From assembly GCF_028736215.1 (NCBI RefSeq), contig NZ_CP117883.1:4650001-4714000 (forward strand): a stretch of DNA of 64,000 nt. The letters run 5' to 3'. The DNA is from Mucilaginibacter sp. KACC 22773 (GTDB lineage: Bacteria > Bacteroidota > Bacteroidia > Sphingobacteriales > Sphingobacteriaceae). Position 1 is the first letter of the stretch. Each line of letters begins with the position of its first letter. Under the pieces are notes generated by a model. The model did not search any database. It worked only from the letters and a program-made list of their open reading frames with translations, and was not told where the DNA came from. This document shows positions 8,700 to 18,188 of this stretch, piece by piece. The translations under genes were made by a program, and so were the position numbers.

Positions 8700-11600
8700 A
8701 TGTTTTACCGTTTATTGCTGGTATTATTCTTCACCTCTTTTATAGTGGGAGCCCTCCAGGCTCAATCTGATTATACCCGGAATTTTAGTACCCACTCCCC
8801 TAACGCGTTTGCATTTAGTAAGATCGACAATATCCCGATGAATAATTTTACGGGTATGGCAAACATTAATTTGCCGCTGTACGAAAAGAAAATGTCTATT
8901 TTAAGCTTTAATATGGGGCTTACTTATACGGGCGGCGGTGGGCTAAAAAAAGACAATGAACCCGGCATTGTAGGCAAAGGTTGGTTGCTTCATGCAGGTG
9001 GAGTTATTATCAGGCATACCAGGGGAATTCCTGATGATTACCAGGCAGGCCCAAATTCAGATAATGGAACCATCCCTATTAGGTATAACGGCGTTTTATA
9101 TAACGGCGGGGTAACTTATAAACCCGACGGGGCTCAAAGGATAACACCCAGTGATCCGACATTTGATTATACAAACGGAACCGCCGACTCGCAACACGAT
9201 ATTTTTGAGTTTAATATCCCGGGAAAATCGGGTAAGTTTTATATCGGGAAAGACAAGCAGATTGTAGTAGTTACTGATAGTAAAATAAAGATCATACCAG
9301 ACTTTACAAACAGCACAATTCCCGAATTTAAATTGGGTTCATTTTTGATAATTGATGAAGCTGGTATTAAATATTATTTTAACCAGGTTGAATTAACAAA
9401 GGAAGGGACCTCCGGCATAACTCCCGAGGGCGAGTACTACAATAAAGAGTACCCCTCATCCTGGTTACTAACTAAAGTAGCAGCCCCCTTTACCGAAGAA
9501 ACCATAACCTATCAATATATACAACGGGATATATGGCATGGTGCATCTGGAAATGGCATATATGTTAAAAGATCCGATTTACCCTGGGGGGATCTATCGG
9601 GTTCCGGGGGCCCCGGGGCAAAAGAAGTTGATATTCAAAGCATCACTTTTTCGGACCAAAGCAAAATAAACTTTAAATATTTTTTAGATGGCACCAGTCT
9701 GACAGCCTTTGATCCATTATTAAAGTCGGTCGAAATTCTTAACCCCCAACAGGAAGTAATTAAAACTTACGCTTTAAATTACAAGCATTGGAGTATTAGT
9801 GAGAATCATCCAGGGCGTTTTGAATATAGCAATGCAAGGCCCGAGGATGGTACAAGATTTAACGATTATTTAAATACGGTTGATATAGTCGGCAGTAATA
9901 ATAGTCATCAAACAATATATGCTTTTGATTATTTTTTAGATCAAAACTTAAATGAATTCTCCGTATCTAACGGTTATGATTATTGGGGCTATTATAATGG
10001 TAAAACAAATGCTACCCCTTATATGGTAGCAACCCAATGGGGACCTGCTGCAGACAGAAGTCCGGATTTGAATTATGCAAAATTAGGGATAATAAAAAGA
10101 ATTGTTTACCCAACAGGAGGGTCAGAAGAGTTTGAATACGAACTTAACAATAAACGCGGAACAAGCGGAAATGTTATCGTTGCCGGATTACGCATAAGTA
10201 AACGTACCCTGCATGACGGAATAAGCTCACAAAATGATATTGTAAAACAATATAAGTATGTGGAGACAGATGGGCTTTCTTCCGGTTTTTTAGGAGAAAC
10301 GCCACTGTTTACCTTTGTAGCATCCACATATTATGACGATGGCGGATGGCCTTCCAACCCACATTTGGCAAATACCACTACCTATAATTTTGAACAGCCA
10401 GCAAACCCTCTGTCCAGTATAGATGGAAGTTTTGCTGGATATCGTCGGGTTGAAGAATGGCTTCAAAACGGCAGCTCCAGTAATGGCAAGATTGTTTATG
10501 AATATTCGGACTTAAGTTACGCTACCCCCTGGGATCCTAATGACTATTATCCCTACCGCCCGGTAGACAGGCCTAATTGGGCCGTTGGCTTGCCATTAAA
10601 AACAACTTATTTTTCTTCGGCTGGGCCCATGACCAGGCAGGTTGTAAATGAGTATAACGTATTTCAACAACAAAAAATTGACGATAATTACAGATCGCTG
10701 TATGTATCAATGGATGCTAAAATCAACTTTACACCGGCTGATGTAAATGCCCCATTTTCAGGTAACATATTTACTTATCGCAATTACTATCCGATAGTTG
10801 GGCGCGCGGAACTGAGGGCTACTCATGAATATAATTACACATCAACCGGTGCAGTTACGCCAAATGAAGTGCTTACGCAAAACACCTATGATGCCAATTA
10901 TTTTATGCTTCGTACATCGTCGCAGTTAAATTCAGATGGCAATACGGTAAAAAAATATTTTTATTATCCTTTTGATTATAATCTGGGCGGCTCATTATCT
11001 ACACTTGTCACCAACAACATAATTAATCAACCGGTGTTAACAGAATCTTGGCTAACCAGACCTGAAGGTAGTTACCTGACACAAGCTAATGTAACAGAGT
11101 ACCAAACGCTAAACAGCGGTGTTGTCAGGCCTCTTAAAATTTACACCGCGCGGTTAATACGACCCTTATTAACACCGATTTCATTCTCGGGCGCTGTTTT
11201 ATTGCCAGCAGATCATAATTTTCAACCTGTTTTAACTTGTAATACTTATGATGACAAGAGCCGTCTGGTCGAATTTGAAAACCCGGGAGGTATTAAATCA
11301 GCCATTATTTTAGATAAATCGGGAAATACCTTGGCTAAAGCTGATAACGCATCATTCAGTAACATTGCCTACTCTGGGTTTGAAACGGACGATTTAGGTA
11401 ACTGGACTTACCCGTTAAGCGGTATTTCATCATCTTCAGGTAAATCGGGCTCAAAAAGCTATAGCGGCTCTATCACCAAAAGCGGTTTATTGTCCGGTAA
11501 CTATAATGTAAGCTTATGGGCAAAAGGAAGCGGTTCTGTAACGGTAAATGGCATAAGCACTGCTATTAATAGTAATTGGAGCCTATACAAATGGGCCCTA

Positions 11601-12563
11601 ACCGGAATTACTGGCGTAACCATTAACACCAATGGTAATTTAGTTGACCAGGTGGCGTTAAGTCCGCAAAGCGCACAAATGATAACCGCTAATTATTACA
11701 AAGGGGTTGGAGTTGAGAGTACAACAGATGCCAATTATAAAAGCAGCTATTTTGAATACGACGAATTTACACGACTTGTAAACGTTAAAGATCAGAATAG
11801 TAATATCGTTAAAAACTATACCTATCATTATACCACGCCTTTTTTAAGTACTTCGCAGTCTGCAAGCTTTTTAAAGAATGATTGCCCCATGGGAAATTAT
11901 GTATCCGGCCCTGCGGTAACCTATACAGTTCCTGCCGGCAAGTACACGTCTTTAATATCCCAGGCAGATGCCGATGCACAGGTTGTGAGTGATATGTACG
12001 CCAACGGACAGTCGGCGTATTCATATGGCCAGGCATATGCCAATACGAACGGAACTTGCGTCGTGAAATATTTCAATTCGGCTTTATCCGTACTTTTTAC
12101 AAGGAATAACTGTACTGCCGGCGCAACACCGGGACAAGTATATTATGTTGTGCCGGCCCAAGCTTATAGTTCACTTATTTCGCAAGCCGATGCTGACAAC
12201 CAGGCTCAAAACGATGTTAATGCCAACGGGCAAAATTATGCCAATGCCAATTGCGTATGCGCCGATCCGATAACGGTTACATTTAGTAATTCAACATCAG
12301 ATTCTATTGGAATAAATTTTTCGACAGGAATAAATTTTTCTGCTGGTACCGGGTATAACAGGAGTTATGTATGCCCTCCGGGTTCTTCTTCATTGGTATT
12401 ACCTGCCGGAACTTATAATGTATCGCTTTCTACCATTAATTCAAGTACTACCCATAATTTTTATGTGGGTGGAAGAACAGCCGTTGTTGGCAGCAACGCC
12501 AATTTTACAAATGTAAATATTAGCAACGGCACCGGGGCTGAAAGAAATGTCGGGATATATTAA
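8700..12563 (+). CDS. Large secreted SpvB/TcB-like protein with two DUF5977 repeats
   Basis: 1287 aa with signal peptide (MFYRLLLVLFFTSFIVGALQ). Residues about 35-115 resemble the start of Bacteroidota SpvB/TcB-like YD proteins: ANINLPLYEKKMSILSFNMG, then VGKGWLLHAGGVIIRHTRG. A long beta-rich body follows, including YPTGGSEEFEYEL. Near residues 1060-1190 there are two DUF5977 units, each with a Cys, a Y.VPA..Y.S(L)ISQADAD block and ANGQ..YAN..C. A 90-residue C-terminal beta domain (CPPGSSSLVLPAGTYNVSL) ends it. Lying 54 bases before an RHS protein, it may form the other half of a YD-repeat shell. That is inference. Confidence 0.75.
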   Translation: MFYRLLLVLFFTSFIVGALQAQSDYTRNFSTHSPNAFAFSKIDNIPMNNFTGMANINLPLYEKKMSILSFNMGLTYTGGGGLKKDNEPGIVGKGWLLHAGGVIIRHTRGIPDDYQAGPNSDNGTIPIRYNGVLYNGGVTYKPDGAQRITPSDPTFDYTNGTADSQHDIFEFNIPGKSGKFYIGKDKQIVVVTDSKIKIIPDFTNSTIPEFKLGSFLIIDEAGIKYYFNQVELTKEGTSGITPEGEYYNKEYPSSWLLTKVAAPFTEETITYQYIQRDIWHGASGNGIYVKRSDLPWGDLSGSGGPGAKEVDIQSITFSDQSKINFKYFLDGTSLTAFDPLLKSVEILNPQQEVIKTYALNYKHWSISENHPGRFEYSNARPEDGTRFNDYLNTVDIVGSNNSHQTIYAFDYFLDQNLNEFSVSNGYDYWGYYNGKTNATPYMVATQWGPAADRSPDLNYAKLGIIKRIVYPTGGSEEFEYELNNKRGTSGNVIVAGLRISKRTLHDGISSQNDIVKQYKYVETDGLSSGFLGETPLFTFVASTYYDDGGWPSNPHLANTTTYNFEQPANPLSSIDGSFAGYRRVEEWLQNGSSSNGKIVYEYSDLSYATPWDPNDYYPYRPVDRPNWAVGLPLKTTYFSSAGPMTRQVVNEYNVFQQQKIDDNYRSLYVSMDAKINFTPADVNAPFSGNIFTYRNYYPIVGRAELRATHEYNYTSTGAVTPNEVLTQNTYDANYFMLRTSSQLNSDGNTVKKYFYYPFDYNLGGSLSTLVTNNIINQPVLTESWLTRPEGSYLTQANVTEYQTLNSGVVRPLKIYTARLIRPLLTPISFSGAVLLPADHNFQPVLTCNTYDDKSRLVEFENPGGIKSAIILDKSGNTLAKADNASFSNIAYSGFETDDLGNWTYPLSGISSSSGKSGSKSYSGSITKSGLLSGNYNVSLWAKGSGSVTVNGISTAINSNWSLYKWALTGITGVTINTNGNLVDQVALSPQSAQMITANYYKGVGVESTTDANYKSSYFEYDEFTRLVNVKDQNSNIVKNYTYHYTTPFLSTSQSASFLKNDCPMGNYVSGPAVTYTVPAGKYTSLISQADADAQVVSDMYANGQSAYSYGQAYANTNGTCVVKYFNSALSVLFTRNNCTAGATPGQVYYVVPAQAYSSLISQADADNQAQNDVNANGQNYANANCVCADPITVTFSNSTSDSIGINFSTGINFSAGTGYNRSYVCPPGSSSLVLPAGTYNVSLSTINSSTTHNFYVGGRTAVVGSNANFTNVNISNGTGAERNVGIY

Positions 12564-12617
12564 AACGACAGGTTACCAAGGAACTAAATCACAGCATTAA
12601 CCTTAAACCATTATCAT

Positions 12618-15600
12618 ATGGCCATTTTCCATATCACTATAAAATCAAAGCTAAGGCTGGTACTTTTAGCTTTAGGCCTTTTGCTGCCTGCTATAGGCGC
12701 AAAAGCCCAAACCTATGTAAACACTCCCATGACGGGTACACCAACAGCTGGTTCCTATTACAGCAATACCAGTATTACGCTTAATCCTGTTTTTAGCTTT
12801 GCAGCCGGCAGCGGAAGCAGCCTTAGCTTATATATCGTTAACCCCGATTGCGTACCGCAAACCACGGCTTTAAGCGCCAATAAAAATTATATACTAACCT
12901 CCGTACCGCGCATTGGCGGCATTACCACGGTTGCCGGTTTAGCTAACCGGAGTACCTGCGAGCTGATGCAAACAGTTCAATACTTTGACGGGTTGGGCCG
13001 TCAGCTGCAAAACATCCAGATTAAAGGTTCTCCTTTAGACAAAGATGTTGTGCAGCCTTTTGCATATGACATTTTTGGCCGGGAAGTAAACAAATACCTG
13101 CCCTACGCGGCAACTACAACTGATGGCGGCTACAAAACAGATGCCCTTACTGCGGGTGCCGGGGTATTGAGTTTTTATTACCCTACGGGTAGTACTGCAG
13201 CTTCGGGCGCCCAGCAAAGCAACGGCATAGTTTATAACCCCAAACCTTTTGCAGTAACCAACTTTGAACCATCGCCATTGAACCGGGCAACAGAACAGGG
13301 TGCTCCGGGTAGCGACTGGCAACCGGTAGCCGGTAATACTACCGGGCATACCAAAAAAATAACCTATACGTTCAACAATTATCTTCCCTTAAGTGATACG
13401 GCTAACAGTATGCTGGTACTACTCTATACAGCAACCGTTAACACTGATCATAGCCGCACACTGTTCAATAATAATGGTGCTACTTATTTGGCCAATCAGT
13501 TGTCTGTAACTGTTTTAAAGGATGAAAACTGGAAAAGCGGCCGGGGCGGCACTACAGAAGAATATAAAGACAATGCGGGGCATGTTGTGCTGAAACGAAC
13601 CTTTAATTACAAGGGGGGTGTATTGCAGTTTTTATCTACTTATTATGTTTATGATGATTTTGGACAGCTTGCCTTTGTACTGCCGCCTATGAGCAATGCC
13701 GATAATGTATCGCCTGTACAAACTACGCTTGATAACCTTTGCTACCAGTACAATTACGACGAGCAAAACCGGTTAATTCAAAAAAAACTGCCTGGCAAGG
13801 GCTGGGAATACGTTGTATATAACAAACTGGACCAGCCGGTACTCACCCAGAATGCTATGCAGCGGTTAACCAACCAATGGACAGTAACCAAGTATGACGC
13901 TTTAGGCAGGGTAGTAATGACCGGATTGTGGAATGCAGGCGCAGTTATAGCGCAATCTACTTTGCAGGCCAGTATTTATGCTGCCGTTCAATGGGACACC
14001 CGCGATAAAACTGATGTTAATATAGGATATGTCATCAGCAATGATCCGGCCATCAGCAGCTATCCCGCCATTAACAGTTTCCTGAGCATAAATTATTATG
14101 ATGATTACAGTTTTAGTAATATCACCGGGCTGCCCGCGGTGTTTAATACCATGCCATCGGGGGCCAGCAGCCAAACCACAGGCCTGCTTACCGGCAGTAA
14201 AGTAAATATACTGGGCACCGCCAACATGCTTTGGGCTGTAAGCTATTATGATGACCTGGGGCGCAACATCCAAACTTATAAACAACACTACCTGGGCGGC
14301 GGCACTCCTAACGTAAACAATTATGATGTGATAACCAATGGTTATGACTTTACTAATGCCGTAGCCAATACTACGCGAAAACATTATAACACTACTAATA
14401 CCGCGAACCCGGTACTGACCATAGCCAACACATATTACTACGACCATATGGGCCGTAAGACCCAAACCAAAGAACAGGTTAACGGCGGAACGGAGGTATT
14501 GTTAAGCCAGGCAGATTATAACGAGATAGGACAATTAAAAACCAAACACCTCCATAGCACTAATAGCGGAGCATCATTTTTGCAAAACACAAGCTATGCT
14601 TATAATGAGCGCGGCTGGCTTTCCAAAATTAACGATCCTAATGTGGCCCCTGCCGCGGATAAACTGTTTAGCATGGCGCTTAATTACAACACGCCGGTGC
14701 CGGCGAATAACGGGAGCCCGCAGTATAATGGCAACATCGCCGAACAGTTATATAACAAGGGCAGCCTGGGGCAAAAATTTGTTACCTACAATTACGATCA
14801 GTTGAACAGGTTAACAGCGGGTAATTCGGCAGAGGCATTTAGCGAAAATAACATTACGTATGATGCGAACGGCAATATACAAGGGATAACCCGTTATGGG
14901 CCAAATAGCGGCACACTCAGTTATGTTTATAGCGGCAACCAGTTGCAAGGGGTTACCAGCAATAACAACAGCGTTACCCGGAATTACGGCTATGACGTTA
15001 ACGGCAATGCAACCAGCGATGGCCAGGGAAATACGATCAACTATAACCTGCTGAATTTGCCTGCTACCATTCCGGGAAAAAGCCTGACCTATACTTACGA
15101 TGCTTCGGGCCAAAAACTGCGGAAGGTATCGGGCACCACCGTTACGGAATACATAAGCGGCATACAGTACACCGGAACAACAATAGACTTTGTACAAACA
15201 GAGGAAGGACGGGTGCTTAACCCGACGACTTCGCCGAACTATGAGTATACATTGACAGATCACCTGGGGAATAACCGGGTAACGTTTGATCAAAAAAATG
15301 GTAAGGTTGGCGAAGATGATTATTACCCTTTTGGCTTAAACGTGCACCGCCAGCAAAATGCGGGAAATAAGTATCTTTACAATAACAAAGAGATGCAGGA
15401 CGAGTTGAATGTATACGATTATGGCGCAAGGTTTTATGACCCGGCAATTGCAAGGTGGACGAATTTGGATCCGCTGGCTGAGAAAAGCAGGAGATGGTCG
15501 CCATATAATTATGTCGAGAATAACCCGATCAGGAATACTGATCCGGATGGCATGGATACAAATTTAGGATCAGTGGGTGGTGGCAACGAATATTACACAG

Positions 15601-16322
15601 GGGCATTAGCTGAAGAATATATTCGCTCGCATCAGGGATGGCATGATGTATCATCGCATATTGAGGAAACCGTGCAAAATGGAATGGGACAAGCTGATGC
15701 CCAATATAGTGGAGGTGATGGCAGCCATGGGTCAACATTTTCGGATAAACACAAAGGATACATAAACGAAAAACCTATTTGGTACATGCCTTGGATTATG
15801 GAATCTGAATATGTACAGGGATCAGAGTTTACTAATCTTTCTTCTATTGATATGAGTGATAGAGAAACTACTAAATCGCCTTGGACTATAGATCTTAATA
15901 CCACAAAAATGGTCCAAGCGGATATCGGACTTATTATTGGTAAAATAACCAAGGCAGGAGGTTCTGGTTTTGGTGGGTACGGTAAATACCAAAAAAGTGG
16001 TAGCTTTGCATTCGATGCACTTGGTATTGCCGCTGGACTTTACTTATTTGACCTCGTTTATCGATATCAGGATGTCACAATATCAGTATCCGCTGAAAGG
16101 TGGTATGGAAAGGTACAGTTTAATGGTATAACTGGTCGATTGAAAGCGGTTCAATATTATGGAAGCGAAAAGGTTAGGGTTTCTATTTTTACGATGAGAG
16201 TCGAACAAATTTATGATACAGTAAGCCAAAAAGTGTGGTCCGAAAATAAAGTAATATTTCCTGTTACAATACCGACAGCCAGCCAGTTACCTAAATTTAA
16301 TTATGGAGAGTTTCAAAAATAA
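12618..16322 (+). CDS. DUF6443 / RHS-core protein with variable C-terminal tip
   Basis: 1234 aa with a signal peptide (hydrophobic residues 13-28, cleavage near GAKA-QT). A DUF6443 region starts near residue 95 (SVPRIGGITTVAG, QTVQYFDGLGRQLQ). YD-type repeats fill the middle (YDALGRVVMTG, YDHMGRKTQTKE, YDANGNIQGITRYG). The RHS-associated core spans about 900-978: DHLGNNRVTFDQ, YYPFGLN, YDYGARFYDPAIARWTNLDP, YNYVENNPIRNTDPDGM. After the DPDGM hinge comes a 255-residue tip unlike the rest, with one hydrophobic stretch (FAFDALGIAAGLYLFDLV). In polymorphic RHS toxins this position holds the toxin; the tip matches no toxin I know. The next gene overlaps its last 20 bases. Confidence 0.85.
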   Translation: MAIFHITIKSKLRLVLLALGLLLPAIGAKAQTYVNTPMTGTPTAGSYYSNTSITLNPVFSFAAGSGSSLSLYIVNPDCVPQTTALSANKNYILTSVPRIGGITTVAGLANRSTCELMQTVQYFDGLGRQLQNIQIKGSPLDKDVVQPFAYDIFGREVNKYLPYAATTTDGGYKTDALTAGAGVLSFYYPTGSTAASGAQQSNGIVYNPKPFAVTNFEPSPLNRATEQGAPGSDWQPVAGNTTGHTKKITYTFNNYLPLSDTANSMLVLLYTATVNTDHSRTLFNNNGATYLANQLSVTVLKDENWKSGRGGTTEEYKDNAGHVVLKRTFNYKGGVLQFLSTYYVYDDFGQLAFVLPPMSNADNVSPVQTTLDNLCYQYNYDEQNRLIQKKLPGKGWEYVVYNKLDQPVLTQNAMQRLTNQWTVTKYDALGRVVMTGLWNAGAVIAQSTLQASIYAAVQWDTRDKTDVNIGYVISNDPAISSYPAINSFLSINYYDDYSFSNITGLPAVFNTMPSGASSQTTGLLTGSKVNILGTANMLWAVSYYDDLGRNIQTYKQHYLGGGTPNVNNYDVITNGYDFTNAVANTTRKHYNTTNTANPVLTIANTYYYDHMGRKTQTKEQVNGGTEVLLSQADYNEIGQLKTKHLHSTNSGASFLQNTSYAYNERGWLSKINDPNVAPAADKLFSMALNYNTPVPANNGSPQYNGNIAEQLYNKGSLGQKFVTYNYDQLNRLTAGNSAEAFSENNITYDANGNIQGITRYGPNSGTLSYVYSGNQLQGVTSNNNSVTRNYGYDVNGNATSDGQGNTINYNLLNLPATIPGKSLTYTYDASGQKLRKVSGTTVTEYISGIQYTGTTIDFVQTEEGRVLNPTTSPNYEYTLTDHLGNNRVTFDQKNGKVGEDDYYPFGLNVHRQQNAGNKYLYNNKEMQDELNVYDYGARFYDPAIARWTNLDPLAEKSRRWSPYNYVENNPIRNTDPDGMDTNLGSVGGGNEYYTGALAEEYIRSHQGWHDVSSHIEETVQNGMGQADAQYSGGDGSHGSTFSDKHKGYINEKPIWYMPWIMESEYVQGSEFTNLSSIDMSDRETTKSPWTIDLNTTKMVQADIGLIIGKITKAGGSGFGGYGKYQKSGSFAFDALGIAAGLYLFDLVYRYQDVTISVSAERWYGKVQFNGITGRLKAVQYYGSEKVRVSIFTMRVEQIYDTVSQKVWSENKVIFPVTIPTASQLPKFNYGEFQK

Positions 16323-16764
16323 TTTTTTAGTAATAACACTGCTTAGATATGGATTTCATATCACAGCTTTCATTTTTTTTTACATAATCGTTGACCGTTC
16401 TTATTTTCCTGTGCAACGGTTCTTAGTGGAATCGTTATCAATCGTCCGCTATACAAGTTCGATATCGGTAGCACAGTATGTGTTTACTGGTTTAATATTT
16501 TTTTCAATATTGTGTTACAGGGCTGATTACAGGATCATTCGGAAAAGTATGCTCAAAGAATATACTGTTATATATCTTTTAGCTTTGGATATATTTTGTT
16601 TGTTTCTCTCTACTTTGGTTATGATCTGTTTTAATAACCTGACCTATAGCAGAACCCAAATAGCAGATGAAGCATCACTGAACAATCTTTTAGTTCTTTT
16701 TGTCCTTGTATCTTTGAAAGATTGGATTTTCATCAAGATAAGTACTAAAAAAGCCCTTTCATGA
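16303..16764 (+). CDS. Four-helix membrane protein, putative immunity to the RHS tip
   Basis: 153 aa with four predicted membrane helices (about residues 8-30, 55-72, 88-111, 127-145) and short charged loops. It has no recognisable domain. The ATG lies inside the last codons of the RHS gene (20-base overlap, different frame), so translation is probably coupled. Like the tip, it is richer in A+T than the cassette upstream. Position, size and unique sequence match how immunity genes follow RHS tips. A membrane immunity protein would fit a toxin acting at the inner membrane. The role is inference; the gene itself is well supported. Confidence 0.65.
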   Translation: MESFKNNFLVITLLRYGFHITAFIFFYIIVDRSYFPVQRFLVESLSIVRYTSSISVAQYVFTGLIFFSILCYRADYRIIRKSMLKEYTVIYLLALDIFCLFLSTLVMICFNNLTYSRTQIADEASLNNLLVLFVLVSLKDWIFIKISTKKALS

Positions 16765-16800
16765 AGCAATAGCATTTGAAAGAGAGAAGTTTTGACTTAC

Positions 16801-16837
16801 AAAACACCCGGATGTCAATTTTCATCCGGGTGTTTTT
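16801..16837 (+). terminator. Strong terminator after the RHS cassette (copy 1)
   Basis: Perfect 14-base arms beginning AAAACACCCGGATG and closing CATCCGGGTGTTTT around an 8-base loop, then further T. It is symmetrical, so it can act on both strands; it lies 37 bases after the membrane gene. Bases 16801-16804 pair with the T run. Confidence 0.8.
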
Positions 16838-16930
16838 ACATCCCAGCTACCGTAAGTACTTTCGCTGCCGCAAGGCTCCTGCCTTGTGGCCCGCTGATAG
16901 GTAAATTCCATGCTAAGTAGTGAATATGCA

Positions 16931-16964
16931 ACACCCGGATGTTTAATTTCATCCGGGTGTTTTT
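16931..16964 (-). terminator. Second near-identical terminator (copy 2)
   Basis: The same CACCCGGATG / CATCCGGGTG stem as at 16801-16837, with a different loop (TTTAATTT), 130 bases further on. It lies 19 bases beyond the end of the efflux operon (16983), so it probably ends that minus-strand operon; the T run on the plus strand suggests it can act both ways. Confidence 0.7.
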
Positions 16965-16982
16965 GTATACCCGCAGTTCACA

Positions 16983-18188
16983 TTAAAGATTCTTAAACAC
17001 CGCTTCACTGTTCAATAAATAAGCACCGTTTGTTATTACCACGTCGCCATTGTTTAGGCCGGAAAGTATCGGTACGTATTGCCGGTTGCCGGGGCCTACG
17101 GTAACCTTCCTGGGCGAAAAACTGCCGTTGGCATTTTTTATCCATACTTTGCTGCCCTTGCCATCGGTTAAAACGGCCGATGCGGGTACTGCCAGCGATT
17201 GATGGTTGCCTGTAGCCGCGCTTACGTAAGCCAGCATGCCCGGCCTTATTAAGCCATTGGGGTTTGGCACACTGATGCGTACCAGGTTTACTTTGGAGGC
17301 ATCTGATATTTCGGGGTTGATAAATGCTATTTTGCCGTCGATGGTTTGCCCGTCCAGGTCGGGGAACGATAGGGTTACCTGGTCGTTTACTTTATAGCTG
17401 CCGCCTTCACCGGCATACAACTGGGCCTCCACCCACAAATTATTCAGCGACTGGGTTTTTAAAACGGTCATGCCTTCCGTAACATAATCGCCTTCGTGTA
17501 CCGCTATCTCGCTTACGGTTCCACTTACATTGCTCAGTATGGTTGTTGTGGCCGCGGCTTTGCCCGAAGCAGCCAAATTATTGATCTGTGTTTGCGACAG
17601 CCCCCGTAACCGCAGTCTGCTTTCGGCCGAGGCAATCAGTTGTTTATAATCAACATCGGGGTTGTGCAGCATTTTTTGTTGCTGCCGGGCCAGCAGGTAT
17701 TCTTTTTCGGCCTCCTGCAAATCCTCGCTATAAAGCGAATAAACCGGCTGGCCCGTGGTTACCTGCTCGCCAATGGCACGTACAAAAAGTTGCTGCACCC
17801 GTCCGGCAATCCTGGCGCTAAATTCCTGGGCGGCGGTTTCGTCGGTAGTTACCGTACCTGTAAGCATTTTTGCGCCAGCGGTATTTTTTGTGCCGATGGT
17901 ATCTGTTTGTATGGCGGCTAACTGCTGCTGCGTGGCGGTTAGACTGATGCTTACATGAGCGGCATTGGCGGCGGCGGTAAGCTCAACCTTAATCAGCTTC
18001 ATGCCGCAAATGGGGCAATTACCGGGATGCTCCTCATGCACCTGCGGATGCATAGAACAGGTGTAGTAAGCATTGGGCCGTACCGCTGTTTTGGCAACCT
18101 GTATCGGTGGCTTTTGCTTACAGGCGGCAAACAGGCTAAGCACCAGCAGCATCAAAAATGAATATTTTAAAAACTGGTTACTGTTCAT
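16983..18188 (-). CDS. Efflux RND periplasmic adaptor (CusB-like) with HMBD, second adaptor
   Basis: 401-aa membrane-fusion protein linking an RND pump to a TolC channel, probably for Cu+/Ag+. The lipobox LSLFAAC (Cys near 22) predicts lipidation. A heavy-metal-binding domain follows (about residues 42-70: YTCSMHPQVHEEHPGNCPIC then GMKL), with the Cys/Met/His ligands intact. Then come the barrel-sandwich/lipoyl halves (GRVQQLFVRAIGEQV, VSGTVSEIAVHEGDYV), the helical hairpin and the beta-barrel (NPNGLIRPGMLAYV). It starts inside the end of the first adaptor gene (11-base overlap). It is the last gene of the operon. Confidence 0.9.
   Translation of the reverse strand: MNSNQFLKYSFLMLLVLSLFAACKQKPPIQVAKTAVRPNAYYTCSMHPQVHEEHPGNCPICGMKLIKVELTAAANAAHVSISLTATQQQLAAIQTDTIGTKNTAGAKMLTGTVTTDETAAQEFSARIAGRVQQLFVRAIGEQVTTGQPVYSLYSEDLQEAEKEYLLARQQQKMLHNPDVDYKQLIASAESRLRLRGLSQTQINNLAASGKAAATTTILSNVSGTVSEIAVHEGDYVTEGMTVLKTQSLNNLWVEAQLYAGEGGSYKVNDQVTLSFPDLDGQTIDGKIAFINPEISDASKVNLVRISVPNPNGLIRPGMLAYVSAATGNHQSLAVPASAVLTDGKGSKVWIKNANGSFSPRKVTVGPGNRQYVPILSGLNNGDVVITNGAYLLNSEAVFKNL

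Noticed and set aside
14811..15293. A 160-codon minus-strand frame inside the RHS gene
   Set aside because: Antisense shadow of the YD repeats; the RHS core is intact on the plus strand.
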